A DNA stretch of 64,000 bases, taken from positions 1-64,000 of the forward strand of contig JAHCMI010000017.1 in the NCBI GenBank assembly GCA_019192545.1. The letters run 5' to 3'. Below, in pieces: positions 28,613-38,393 of this stretch. Position 1 is the stretch's first letter; every line of letters begins with the position of its first letter. Below the pieces are notes generated by a model. The model made no database searches and was not told the DNA's origin. It worked only from the letters and a program-made list of their open reading frames with translations. This stretch comes from Rivularia sp. MS3. Lineage in GTDB: Bacteria > Cyanobacteriota > Cyanobacteriia > Cyanobacteriales > Nostocaceae. The translations under genes were made by a program, and so were the position numbers.

Positions 28613-31600
28613 TCATTGACCTGTATTTGCTCCAGCAACGGGAAAAATAATATCGTCCAAAGTTCGCAGTAATTCTTGTTCGTTGTAAGGTTTAGAGAAA
28701 TAAGCCCGCGCCCCTAACTGCATTGCTAATTGTCGATGTTTATCGCTACTACGAGAAGTAAGCATTGCAACGGGTATATTTTTCAAGTCGTTGTTAGATT
28801 TTACTCGACCTAAAAACCCGTAACCATCTACACGAGGCATTTCTATATCGCAAATTACAGCCTGTACGCTCAAGCCACTTTGAAGTTTTTCTAGAGCATC
28901 TTGCCCATCTTTTGCTTGCTCTACTAAATAACCACCTTTTTCTAAGGTTAATGCTAAGAATCGACGGACGTTAATTGAATCATCTACGATTAAAATCGTC
29001 CCTTTTCCTTTACTTACATGTTCTACAGCTTGTTCCTCGGTTTGATTTAAGAAAGCTGTTTTTAACCTCGTTGATGGTAGCTGATTGTTTTTAGGAGTGC
29101 GTTCGTTAGAAGCTATCGAGTAAAGCAATTCTCCGATATTAACTAAAGCTACTACCCTGCCATCACCAAGAATCGTACAGTTGTTAAAGCCCGATGGTAA
29201 AGGTATATCTCCTTCCACACGACGAATTGCAACTTCCATTTCTCCCCAACAGCGATCAATTTTTATCGCTACTGATTGATTGTTATTTTTCACAATCAAC
29301 ACGCTGGTAGCGTTAATTGCTGGAGGAGTTTCCAAATCTGGATTGTTGTAACGAGGACAGTTGAACTGTAAATAATCACTAAGTCCAATCAAAGGTAAAG
29401 TTTTTCCTTGCCAGTTAAGAACTTCTCCACCACCTACAGGGAAAACTTGTTCTTCATCGAGTAAAAATATTTCTTCTACGACATCCGTCGGGAAAGCCAG
29501 TAACATTCTACTACTTTCTACCAAAAGCACTCGGGAAACCGAGAGCGTAAAAGGCATTGACAGAGTAAAGGTGGTTCCGACTCCGGGTTCGGTATCAACT
29601 TTGATATCTCCACGGACTTTTTGAAGATTGTTACGAACCACATCCATTCCCACACCACGACCTGATAATGCTGTAACTTGGTCGGATGTAGTAAACCCAG
29701 GTTCAAAAATTAACGATAAAATTTCTTCGTCAGTAGCTTGATTAATCAAAGACTCATCTAGCCCCATTCCGATGGCGCGATCGCGAATCTTATCGAGGGA
29801 AATGCCTTTACCATCATCGCGCATGGTAATTATGGTGCGGTTGGAACGGTTTGCGGCTTTGATTTCAATTAAACCTTGCTCTGGTTTACCTTGCTGCTTT
29901 CTAGCTTCGGGGCTTTCAATACCGTGATCGAAAGCATTTCTGAGCAAGTGCATTAAAGGGTCGTTTAAAGCTTCTAAAATGCTCCTCTCAATCAGGATTT
30001 TAGCGCCTTCTATTCTCAGTTGAGCATTTTTACCGTATTCTACACATAAATCCCGTAAAGCTCTGGGAAAACGGTCGGTTAAATCGGATAGCGGACGCAT
30101 CCGCACTTGAGTCAGCTTGCGCTGTAATTGTTTTGAGGTTTTATTTAATTTTCGCGAAATATTATCTGTATCATCAAGACTAATTTGAACGTCAGTTGTC
30201 ACCTCTTGCACCATGACAATGGTTTCCATCACTTCCTGGGAAAGCAGGTTCAACTCGTTATAACGATCCATTTCCAAAGCATCAAATTCATTATTAATGC
30301 TATCGGAATCGTAACTTTCGCTGCGATTAATATTCCCACCGTCTGCTGGAACTAAAGCAAGAGTTGGAATTTGCGATTTTACGGAAGTTTGGGTAGATAT
30401 CTTATCGTAAGCAGTACGTAGGTGTTGATTTTCCCGCTCTAAAACCTGTACCCTTTGCCCGAGATTGCGAACTAATTTACGCAATCTTTCCATCTGCAAG
30501 TTTAGTCCGTTACGTTGAATAATCAGTTCGCCAAATAAATCGTTGATTTCTTCGAGTTGTTTGGTAGGAACCCGGACTGTATTTTCTGCCGATTCGTTGC
30601 TCCGAGCCGCAGCTGGTTCGGGTTTGCGTTCGTATGTTTGGTAATCAGTCGCAGGAATTTCTTGAGCGCTGGGGGGTGTATGTACCTCCACCTCATCAAA
30701 CTCAGAAACAGCACTTTCTTGAGCAAAAGCCGCTTCTAAAGCTTCAAAATCTGCCGTAATTACATCATCAACAAGCCAATCTGATTCTGAAATGTTCTCT
30801 ACAACTTCTATTTCTTCTATTGGCTGTATCTCTGGTGTTTCTTCTACTGGAATTGGTAGTGTAGAATCTGGTTCTAATTCTACCGGTACCGTAACTTCAT
30901 CGGAATCAATCTCACCCAATTCCAATTGTTTAGGTAAGCTTTCAATCTGAGAAGTTAAAACCAAAGCTTGAGAGCGTCTCCAGCCAGCAAGGGCTGCATT
31001 GGCAATTTCTGCAACCTGCTCTTGTGGGGCAACTTCCAACCGATCTTGAACCGATTGACAAAAGCTGCTAAAAGCCTCTAATTGCAGCATTTCACCCAAG
31101 CCAGCCAATTCTGCTGCCATAATGGCAACTTCTTCCTTCAAACAAGGTTGTTCGGTATCGGCTACTACCGACTCCAAACGCTGCAAGCACCCTTCCACTT
31201 CAGTTTCAAACAGCAAGGGGACGATATCTTGCCCATCTTCAGGAGATAGCATTGAAGAAGCATCTTCTGGACTTGGATCGCCCAAACGCTGATGCAGTTC
31301 GTCAAAAACTGGATAGCAGAAGCTTGCTAACCACTGTTCTTCTAATTCATGCCCTTCTGAATGTAATTCTACTATTTGTCGCAGCCAGTCAACCCCGGAA
31401 AGAAGTAAACTCTGTAGCTGAGTATCTATTTCTAAAGAGCTTTTTCTAGTTTTGAGAACTTTGAACGAATCTTCCAGACGGTGAGCTAAATCGCTCAAAG
31501 AGCGAAATCCCATCATCGCCGCTCCTCCTTTAATCGAATGAGCGGCTCGCAGGGCGGCGTTTATCTTTTCCAAATCGATGCGATTGCTGGTGTCGATTTC

Positions 31601-31687
31601 TAGCAGCACTCCCTCAATAGTATTGAGGTAGTCGCTAGCTTCTTCCAGAAACTGCATCTGGATTTCCAATTCTTTGTCCTGTGACAT
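28613..31687 (-). CDS. hmpE: CheA-like hybrid histidine kinase (HmpE/PilL type)
   Basis: A 1024-aa cytoplasmic kinase at the centre of a chemotaxis-like pathway. Order: HPt domain with phospho-acceptor H50 (AAHSIKGGAAMMGF), a long acidic linker (about 125-370), dimerisation helices (about 375-560), HATPase domain (LMHLLRNAFDHGIE, DDGKGI, GRGVGMDVV), CheW-like domain, and a C-terminal receiver (ILIVDDSINVRRFLAL, acceptor in VICDIEMPRVDG). It is the last gene of a five-gene minus-strand series whose order matches the hmp locus of Nostoc punctiforme, which controls hormogonium gliding and type IV pilus activity. Symbol given by domain order and synteny. Confidence 0.9.
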   Translation of the reverse strand: MSQDKELEIQMQFLEEASDYLNTIEGVLLEIDTSNRIDLEKINAALRAAHSIKGGAAMMGFRSLSDLAHRLEDSFKVLKTRKSSLEIDTQLQSLLLSGVDWLRQIVELHSEGHELEEQWLASFCYPVFDELHQRLGDPSPEDASSMLSPEDGQDIVPLLFETEVEGCLQRLESVVADTEQPCLKEEVAIMAAELAGLGEMLQLEAFSSFCQSVQDRLEVAPQEQVAEIANAALAGWRRSQALVLTSQIESLPKQLELGEIDSDEVTVPVELEPDSTLPIPVEETPEIQPIEEIEVVENISESDWLVDDVITADFEALEAAFAQESAVSEFDEVEVHTPPSAQEIPATDYQTYERKPEPAAARSNESAENTVRVPTKQLEEINDLFGELIIQRNGLNLQMERLRKLVRNLGQRVQVLERENQHLRTAYDKISTQTSVKSQIPTLALVPADGGNINRSESYDSDSINNEFDALEMDRYNELNLLSQEVMETIVMVQEVTTDVQISLDDTDNISRKLNKTSKQLQRKLTQVRMRPLSDLTDRFPRALRDLCVEYGKNAQLRIEGAKILIERSILEALNDPLMHLLRNAFDHGIESPEARKQQGKPEQGLIEIKAANRSNRTIITMRDDGKGISLDKIRDRAIGMGLDESLINQATDEEILSLIFEPGFTTSDQVTALSGRGVGMDVVRNNLQKVRGDIKVDTEPGVGTTFTLSMPFTLSVSRVLLVESSRMLLAFPTDVVEEIFLLDEEQVFPVGGGEVLNWQGKTLPLIGLSDYLQFNCPRYNNPDLETPPAINATSVLIVKNNNQSVAIKIDRCWGEMEVAIRRVEGDIPLPSGFNNCTILGDGRVVALVNIGELLYSIASNERTPKNNQLPSTRLKTAFLNQTEEQAVEHVSKGKGTILIVDDSINVRRFLALTLEKGGYLVEQAKDGQDALEKLQSGLSVQAVICDIEMPRVDGYGFLGRVKSNNDLKNIPVAMLTSRSSDKHRQLAMQLGARAYFSKPYNEQELLRTLDDIIFPVAGANTGQ

Positions 31688-31706
31688 ATTATTTGTCCCT
31701 AGCCAT

Positions 31707-31740
31707 TAGTCCTCAGTAATTAGTAATTAGTTATCAGTCC
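31707..31740. repeat. Short heptamer repeat between hmpE and hmpD
   Basis: AATTAGT units with an adjacent GTTATCAGTCC, in the 128-bp spacer. Confidence 0.5.
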
Positions 31741-31815
31741 TTATCTACAATCTAAAATCGGTTTAGTTCTTAGTTATTTATAACCACAAACTTTTTAACT
31801 AGTAACCAATTACTC

Positions 31816-34554
31816 TTAACTGACCTTAAATGTACCGACACTATCTTGTAATTGTTGGGAAATTGCAACGGTTTGTTGCAACGATTCGGAAACTTGACGA
31901 GAAGAAGTACTAGTACGCTGTGAAACAGCAGCAATTTCTTTCATTAAAACGCTAACCTGATGAGATGTCTCAACACCGCGATTTGTTGTTGTAGAAATCG
32001 ACTGTACCAAGTCATCTATTTGGCGCGAAACCTCTAGAATTTGACTTAATGACAGCTTAGCATCTTCCACAATGTGCGTCCCTTCCACTACCTGCGATAC
32101 TCCCACTTCCATTGCTTGCACAACATCAGTAGTTTCGCGCTGGATATTTTCGACAATTTGTTCTATTTCGTTAGTAGCAGCAGCGCTTCTTGCTGCTAAT
32201 TCACCAACTTCTTCAGCTACTACGGCAAAACCCTGCCCTTCTTCACCGGCTCTAGCCGCTTCAATTCCGGCATTAATTGCCAGCAAATTGGTTTGCATCG
32301 AAATTTGGTTAATCAATGCTACTACACGAGAAATTTGCTGCGTGGATTCACCCAAACGTTTAACTTTTTTGGCAGTTTCACCTACAGTTTCTCGCAATCC
32401 TAAGATGTTCTGTACCGTTAATTCCATCGCTTGCCCGGAATTTGCTGCGGTACTTCTAGCTGTATTGGCGATTGTGGCAGCTTCTTGAGCATTTTGGGCT
32501 ACTGCCTGCATCGAGCGCGTCATTTCGTCAACGGCATCTAAAGTAGTAGTAATTTCTGCTGCCTGGGAAAGGGCTTCTTCAGCTAATTCGCTAATCGCAC
32601 CGGAGTTATCACCAATAGCTTGATTCACTTTTGTCGCCGAGGTTTGAACTTGAGTGACGATGTCGCGCAAACTTTCCACAATCGAGTTGAAAAAGTCAGC
32701 AACCGTACCGATATCCCCAGCAGTAACGTCAGCCCGTACTGTTAAATCGCCTTGTGCCGCACCTTCTACTTCACTGAGCAACTCAATTAACTGCATTTGC
32801 AGTTCTTCTTTTTGATTTCTTTCGTCTTCGGAATCAGTTTGAGCTAGTTGCCGTGCTTTCTCAACTTCTTCCAACAATCTAGCTTGTTCTAAAGCAAAAC
32901 CAATCTGAGTTGCTAATTGTTTAAACAAATCAATTTCCTGTTGCTGCCATTCTCGTGGAGTTTCACAATTATGGGCAATCAATAAACCCATTAAATTATC
33001 TTGAATCAAAATTGGCGCAACTAAATTCGCTTTAACTGCAAACTGTTCCAACATTTTGACGTAGCAGTCGGCTTTCTTTAAACCAGCATCATCATAAATA
33101 TTAGAAATTGCCCGCACGCGACCATTTTTGTACATTTGTACCTGACGCTCGCGAAAACAAGGATCTTCGATGTAAACTCCTTTCATTTTCGGAAATCCGG
33201 CGCTTACCGATTCCGAAACTACAGTTCCATCCCAAGTTTCGGGATTAAATTCGTAAATCACAACTCTATCGGTTTTTAGCGCTTGACGAATTTCTCGAAC
33301 TGCGGTTTTATAAATATCCTCTAATCTGAGGCTTCTACGGATACGCAGAGTAATATCTGCTTTCAACTTTTCTCTTTCAGCTTCAGCTTCTTGTTCTTTC
33401 ACTAAAAGTTGCAATTGGGAAGCCATTTGATTGATATTGGCATTTAACAGCCCAATTTCATCTTCAGCTTCTACATTCAAACGGGTATCAAATTGACCTT
33501 TACCTAATTTGGCAACTGCCCGTGTAGCATCTAAAATTGGCTGTGTAGCGCGTTTCGCCAACCAAGCAGCGATAAATGCCACCGCTATTGCTGTTAATCC
33601 GGTTCCTAAAGCGATAGTCAACAGCAAATTGGTTCGTGGTGCAAATGCAGTTGCACTATTAGCTGCTAAAACTACATCCCAGCCTAAATCTTGAAAGCCT
33701 TGTACTTGAACTTGCTGCGGTGCTGGTGCATAGCTGGGCAATTTAGCTTCTTTAAATGATTTGCCAATTGCTTGCTGCTTTGCACTCAAAAAGATTTTAT
33801 CTTCAGCGTCTTCAACGTAATATGTTTCACCAGAATTAATGTAGTTCTGAACAACATTACTTAATTCTGTTGCAGGCATCTGCGCTACAACCACTGAAGT
33901 AACTTGCTCGCTCGCAGAATTCTTTACTGGAGCCGCAATGTAAATATTAAAGTTATTGTTAGAGCCTTGAATCGGTTGACTAATAAAAGCTGTGCCTGTT
34001 TGTACGGCTTTCTGAAAATAATTTAAATTACCTTGAGAGTTAAAGTTACTTCCTTGGGATTGAACGATTGCATCTCCGTTCAAATTGAAAACTCCAATAC
34101 CGTCATATACCTTATATGTATTGACGTAATTATTCAATACAACACTTTGCTGGGCGGAACGATTTTTGATAGTTGGCAGATTAGCTATTAATTGAATATC
34201 TTTATACCGTTGAGACATAAAACGATTGATTCCATTGGCTAAAGCCTTTGTCTCAGCTTCTTGTAACCTAGAAACCTTGCCTTGCAAAGATTGATTTGCA
34301 GCAATGATCGCACCCAAACCAATTACCAAAACTGGAACTGTCACCATTGCGATCGCGACAATAGTGGTTTTGGTAGTTAAGCTCAATCTCTTAAATCGAG
34401 CCATCAAGGGATTAGAGGAAACATTGCTAGTATTTCCTACAGTCATTTGAGTAGAGGATAGTTGTACTGCGTTATCTGTCTTAGTAGAAGATGAAATAAG
34501 TGATGCCCTATCTTGAGCATCACCACTCTTAGCCGAATCAGTTTTATTAAGCAT
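31816..34554 (-). CDS. hmpD: Chemoreceptor with a cyanobacteriochrome-like GAF domain (HmpD/PilJ type)
   Basis: A 912-aa transmembrane MCP. Order: cytoplasmic N-terminus, TM1 (about 60-85), Cache-like extracytoplasmic region (about 90-305), TM2 (about 310-335), HAMP, GAF (about 405-565), HAMP-like segment, MCP signalling domain with the tip [20 protein letters not shown]. The GAF has DPCF with C466, matching the DXCF motif, and a second cysteine C497 in the chromophore position, but followed by Tyr (DCYVKML) rather than the usual His. ANLVAPI and GLLIAHNC also match phototaxis receptors such as PixJ. Bilin binding is possible but unproven. It lies between the CheW and CheA genes and signals through them. 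Confidence 0.9.
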   Translation of the reverse strand: MLNKTDSAKSGDAQDRASLISSSTKTDNAVQLSSTQMTVGNTSNVSSNPLMARFKRLSLTTKTTIVAIAMVTVPVLVIGLGAIIAANQSLQGKVSRLQEAETKALANGINRFMSQRYKDIQLIANLPTIKNRSAQQSVVLNNYVNTYKVYDGIGVFNLNGDAIVQSQGSNFNSQGNLNYFQKAVQTGTAFISQPIQGSNNNFNIYIAAPVKNSASEQVTSVVVAQMPATELSNVVQNYINSGETYYVEDAEDKIFLSAKQQAIGKSFKEAKLPSYAPAPQQVQVQGFQDLGWDVVLAANSATAFAPRTNLLLTIALGTGLTAIAVAFIAAWLAKRATQPILDATRAVAKLGKGQFDTRLNVEAEDEIGLLNANINQMASQLQLLVKEQEAEAEREKLKADITLRIRRSLRLEDIYKTAVREIRQALKTDRVVIYEFNPETWDGTVVSESVSAGFPKMKGVYIEDPCFRERQVQMYKNGRVRAISNIYDDAGLKKADCYVKMLEQFAVKANLVAPILIQDNLMGLLIAHNCETPREWQQQEIDLFKQLATQIGFALEQARLLEEVEKARQLAQTDSEDERNQKEELQMQLIELLSEVEGAAQGDLTVRADVTAGDIGTVADFFNSIVESLRDIVTQVQTSATKVNQAIGDNSGAISELAEEALSQAAEITTTLDAVDEMTRSMQAVAQNAQEAATIANTARSTAANSGQAMELTVQNILGLRETVGETAKKVKRLGESTQQISRVVALINQISMQTNLLAINAGIEAARAGEEGQGFAVVAEEVGELAARSAAATNEIEQIVENIQRETTDVVQAMEVGVSQVVEGTHIVEDAKLSLSQILEVSRQIDDLVQSISTTTNRGVETSHQVSVLMKEIAAVSQRTSTSSRQVSESLQQTVAISQQLQDSVGTFKVS

Positions 34555-34616
34555 AAATTAATTGCCCCGGAGTGGTAAATTTTTACACTAAAAATCGATA
34601 AAATTTGTATTACACC

Positions 34617-35120
34617 CTACTCACTGCGGAGATTAGAAGAATGCACTATAGCATGTGCATCTAATACCAGTAATATTTCTTTTTCTTGAACAATACATCC
34701 GCGTAAATAGGGAACTAAGCTAGATGCAACCTGCCCAATAGGAGAACCAATTTCATCACTGTTAAACCTCAGCGTGCCTATAATCTCATGCACTACCAAA
34801 CCCAAAACCATCGACTCAGTCCGAACAATTATTACACTGTATTGTCGGGGGCGATTCTGCGGGGATTGTAAATTAAGTAGTTTCGGTAAGTCAACTACCC
34901 AAACAATACTACTTCGCCAATTCATTAATCCCAAAATACCGAAAGGCATATTGGGCATAGCTGTTACAGATTCTACCGACACAACCATCGCTTCTTGTGT
35001 CTGTTTCATTGACAATATAGCAGGAGTGCGAGGATTAACGAAAAACTTAAGATAGCCTTCTCCTAAGTTATTTTGCTCCCGATCGCGTATATTAGCTAAT
35101 GTAATGCTTGAATTATTCAT
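34617..35120 (-). CDS. hmpC: CheW-like adaptor (HmpC/PilI type)
   Basis: A 167-aa single-domain CheW protein that couples the MCP to the CheA-like kinase. Typical elements are YLKFFVNPRTPAILSMKQT, GLMNWRSSIVWVVDLPKLL, VLGLVVHEIIG and EKEILLVLDAHAI. It starts four bases after the response-regulator stop at 35125, so the two are cotranscribed. Length is normal. Confidence 0.88.
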   Translation of the reverse strand: MNNSSITLANIRDREQNNLGEGYLKFFVNPRTPAILSMKQTQEAMVVSVESVTAMPNMPFGILGLMNWRSSIVWVVDLPKLLNLQSPQNRPRQYSVIIVRTESMVLGLVVHEIIGTLRFNSDEIGSPIGQVASSLVPYLRGCIVQEKEILLVLDAHAIVHSSNLRSE

Positions 35121-35124
35121 GGAT

Positions 35125-35502
35125 TCATATTGCTACTGATTTAATTGCACGTAAAAGTTCTTCACGAGTATAAGGCTTTGTAACATAGTAATCAGCCCCC
35201 TGCCTCATTGCCCATAAACGGTCAATTTCTTGATTCTTTGAGCTACAAATAACGATAGGAAGTTTTTGAGTGTCTGGATTTTTTTTCAAAGAGCGACAAA
35301 GTTCAAAACCACTCATTCCCGGCATGACTACATCAGTAATAATTGCATCGGGTTTTTCTGATTCTAATTTTTCTAATGCTTCAGTCCCACCTGTAGCTTT
35401 TATTACTTTGTATCCGCTTTCATTTAAAAAATGACTTATTAATTCCAATTCACTAGGGGAATCTTCGACGACTAAAATAGTTCCAAGTAAAGTAAGACTC
35501 AT
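35125..35502 (-). CDS. hmpB: CheY-like response regulator (HmpB/PilH type)
   Basis: A 125-aa stand-alone receiver domain. It has the acidic pair (VVEDSP), phospho-acceptor Asp in AIITDVVMPGMSG, switch Ser (VICSSK) and invariant Lys (VTKPYT). No output domain, so it should act by protein contact, probably on the pilus motor as PilH does. Second gene of the cluster, four bases before the CheW start. Confidence 0.9.
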   Translation of the reverse strand: MSLTLLGTILVVEDSPSELELISHFLNESGYKVIKATGGTEALEKLESEKPDAIITDVVMPGMSGFELCRSLKKNPDTQKLPIVICSSKNQEIDRLWAMRQGADYYVTKPYTREELLRAIKSVAI

Positions 35503-35577
35503 TTTTATATATCCTAAGATAGTTTAATCAACATCTATTAAATTAGGTTACTATTATTCGCGGTAAATATTGATATC

Positions 35578-36660
35578 TTAACTGATATGTTTGAAGACTA
35601 CTTTTAACAACTCTGATTGTGTAAAAGGTTTAGTCAAGTAACCAGAAGCCCTCACCATCTTTGCCTTAGCTCGATCTATAAATCCAGTCCTCCCAGTTAC
35701 CATAACAATAGGAATATCTTTAAAAGCCGAATGTCTTCGTAGCAAAGAACACAGTTCGTAACCATCCAAATTTGGCATTTCTACATCCAGTAAAATTAAG
35801 TCTGGTTTACTACGAAGTATCTGCATCAAGGCTTTTACAGGATCGTTAATCATCACAACAGAGAAATTCTCTTCATCCAAAAAACGTTTAATAGATTTCA
35901 AGATAGTTAAACTATCATCAATACAGGCAACTGTATATAATCGTTCTTTCGCGTTTTTTGCAATATTTGTATTGTTATTATCTTGACTATTGTTAACGTT
36001 TGATAAACCCGTTTGTTTGGGTGATTGCTTTTCAACTTCCGATAATGGTTTTACCTTCATAGGTAGCTTTGTGGCATTATCAACAACAGGTGAAACTTTT
36101 GGTGATGTGTCCTGTTGTTGACTATATCGACGGTTTCTTAATTGTTTTTGAACACTTTCTATTAAGGAACGTAAATCTAAATAACAAAATGAAGGTAGAT
36201 TTGATAAAGCATGTTCGCTCGTAAATTCGTAACTACCTTCTGTTATTTTAAGGAACGATTCCAAAACTTCTTTTGCTAATTCATTTATTAAAGTTTCTGC
36301 TTGAGGATAAGTAATATAGTCTCCATCAACTAACCAGCAAATTGCTTGATAATCTGCTTGAGAAATTGGTTCATCCCGATCTTTTTTCTCAAAAATCATC
36401 CGCATTTGCACTCGTGCAGAACTATTAAGAGTTGGAATTTGTTGGTTCAACCGTCGTAAATAAGTATCAAGCCGCTCGAATAAGTTTTCCGAACAAGAAG
36501 CATAGGTAAGTTTACCTTCTTCCATGTAGATAGACCAAGAGTTAAACTTAGTGAATACTCTCAAGCAACCTGTAGCTCGACGACTGCTGATTTGTGCTAA
36601 TAAAGATAGCGGATGAAGTTTCTGAAATAATTTGTAACTATCTATTGGTGTTGTACTCAT
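35578..36660 (-). CDS. hmpA: PATAN (DUF4388) plus receiver protein (HmpA/PatA family)
   Basis: A 360-aa PatA-family regulator. The N-terminal PATAN/DUF4388 domain (about 8-180) starts LHPLSLLAQISSRRATGCLRV. A low-complexity Asn/Lys linker lies at about 190-240. The C-terminal receiver (about 242-360) has CIDDS, phospho-acceptor in ILLDVEMPNLDG, VMVTGR and TKPFT. PatA relatives set the heterocyst pattern or direct phototaxis; at the head of this cluster the PilG/HmpA role is most likely. First gene of the operon. Confidence 0.88.
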   Translation of the reverse strand: MSTTPIDSYKLFQKLHPLSLLAQISSRRATGCLRVFTKFNSWSIYMEEGKLTYASCSENLFERLDTYLRRLNQQIPTLNSSARVQMRMIFEKKDRDEPISQADYQAICWLVDGDYITYPQAETLINELAKEVLESFLKITEGSYEFTSEHALSNLPSFCYLDLRSLIESVQKQLRNRRYSQQQDTSPKVSPVVDNATKLPMKVKPLSEVEKQSPKQTGLSNVNNSQDNNNTNIAKNAKERLYTVACIDDSLTILKSIKRFLDEENFSVVMINDPVKALMQILRSKPDLILLDVEMPNLDGYELCSLLRRHSAFKDIPIVMVTGRTGFIDRAKAKMVRASGYLTKPFTQSELLKVVFKHIS

Positions 36661-37907
36661 TTTGCTGTTACCACGATTACATTCAATCTAATTCAGTCAA
36701 GCTGTTACCGATTTTTCTCGTTATCATAAAAAAGCTATTAATATCTATTAGTAATAAATAAAACTATATATATTGTCTATATATGTAGCTTTAGCTCGGC
36801 AGATAAAAGTTTGTTGATATATAAATTGTTTTCTATATTTGACTTATAGCAATACAGCTTACTTGTACTGAGATTAACAGAGATTTTTTGATAACAAGTA
36901 AAAAAAATATGAAGACTACTTAAAGGTACTAAGTATTTTCCTTTCTTAAACTTGCTTCATAAATAAAATATGTAGCCCTAAATCGTATATGAAAATAAAT
37001 ACTTAAGTATTACCACTTAAGTATAATACAGTTATCTGATGAGAGTGTATAGTCGTATTTTTAATAGTTAACTTATTAACCCTTATAGAAAAAATGTATA
37101 AAATATGTCATCAGAATTAAATATTTTACTTTAAAACTGATTGAAAATTGTTTTGTACCAGCCAGTATTGCAGCCTTTATATTAAAATAGCTATCAGTAA
37201 ATATAAAGTTGAAGTTTATACATTATAAAAAATTATATTGTTCTATTTGCTTACTTTAATTTATTTATAGAGTTAATTGCGAACATTGTCAGATAAGTTA
37301 TTAGAAGAATTAGCGATAGGTAATAGGTTAAGTTTGAACTAAGAGAATTAGTTATAGTTGTCAAGCTTAGTATTTATAAAACTTACCTAAACCGCTAATT
37401 ATTGACTTGCTAGCTATATTACATCCATCTTTAGTAAGAAAAAATATCAAAGTTTAGTATGACATTTATAGCTGTCTTTATTGGTTCTATATTAAAATCT
37501 CAGCAAAAAATAATAGCTATCAAAATTATGGTTAAAAAATAGTATTTTATATCGACATTTTTGGCTTTTTTCCAGTTTAAATATTCAAGGCTATGCTGCA
37601 AATAACTATTCCCATTTCCAGTTAATAATTTCGCATACCCGCAGTTCGGAAATCAAACACGATTAGATGCAAATTCTATTTAGATATTGAGTATAAATGC
37701 AAGGAAAGCGCTTCTAGAGTATACAGCAGCTTTCATTTAGGCTGAATCAAATAAACCTGACTTTCTCAGCCCCTTAACCTTCTGCGGAAGTGCGGAAAAA
37801 ATTAATTTTAATCTTATCTTTGGAGATTTAAAAGGCATATCATGACAAAGAAAGACCAATTCTGTCTTTCAATTATGCAACGCCTAAATACTCGGATATC
37901 GCGAATA
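36661..37907. other. AT-rich region upstream of the chemotaxis operon
   Basis: About 1.2 kb without a credible gene. It presumably contains the hmp promoter. The only distinct site is a pair of identical palindromes, listed next. Confidence 0.6.
37003..37024. promoter_or_regulatory. Paired ACTTAAGT palindromes
   Basis: ACTTAAGT occurs at 37003-37010 and again at 37017-37024, 14 bp apart, within an arm-and-spacer ATACTTAAGTATTA/CCACTTAAGTATAATA. It lies about 340 bp upstream of hmpA. Operator function is only a guess. Confidence 0.35.
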
Positions 37908-38038
37908 TATAGCAGTTTTCGGTTCAGTGCAATACACCCGAAACCTCACCCCGTCCTCCGGACACCCCTCTCCTTCCGCCAGGAGAGGGGAAGGGGGTGA
38001 GGTCAATCTGTATTTCATCCAACGGCCAAACCGCAATA
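37908..38038. repeat. MITE-like element, family B
   Basis: About 131 bp. Left end TATAGCAGTTTTCGGTTCAG, right end complement TATTGCGGTTTGGCCGTTGG, around the AACCTCACCCC...GGGGGTGAGGT hairpin. Small open frames over it are artefacts. Confidence 0.75.
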
Positions 38039-38194
38039 AACTATAACTATGACATAGATATACTAAACTATGTTCTATACAGAACAACAAATTTATTTTT
38101 ATCTGTACAAATTCTTACGATGGGAAAAGCATTATCACGCTTTTTAACAATTACCCATCTAAATAAAACTTTTACGCATTTCATGAATTAAAAA

Positions 38195-38276
38195 TGCGGA
38201 TGAAAGGACTTGAACCTTCACGCCCGGAGGCACTAGAACCTAAATCTAGCGCGTCTGCCAATTCCGCCACATCCGC
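38195..38276 (-). tRNA. trnL-UAG: tRNA-Leu (UAG anticodon)
   Basis: An 82-nt class II tRNA. Acceptor stem GCGGATG/CATCCGC, D-arm GGCGGAATTGGCAGAC, anticodon stem-loop CTAGATTTAGGTTCTAG with anticodon TAG, a short variable arm (TGCCTCCGGGCGT) and T-arm GAAGGTTCAAGTCCTTTC. The discriminator is A and CCA is not encoded. No intron. Confidence 0.95.
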
Positions 38277-38393
38277 ATTAGCTTATATACTATATCATAA
38301 AAAACATTTTTTTCAACAACTATTTTTTGAACGGTGTCGATAAACCGTTTCTAAGCTAAACCAAACTTGATTTTGAGCAATGCCTAAAATAAC

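Noticed and set aside
32072-32488. 138-codon frame antisense to the hmpD-like receptor
   Set aside because: Similar antisense frames occur in the paralogue at 24456-24653, as expected from codon bias of a conserved coiled coil.
37884-38191. Small frames on both strands before the tRNA
   Set aside because: Made of the family B element and AT-rich DNA.
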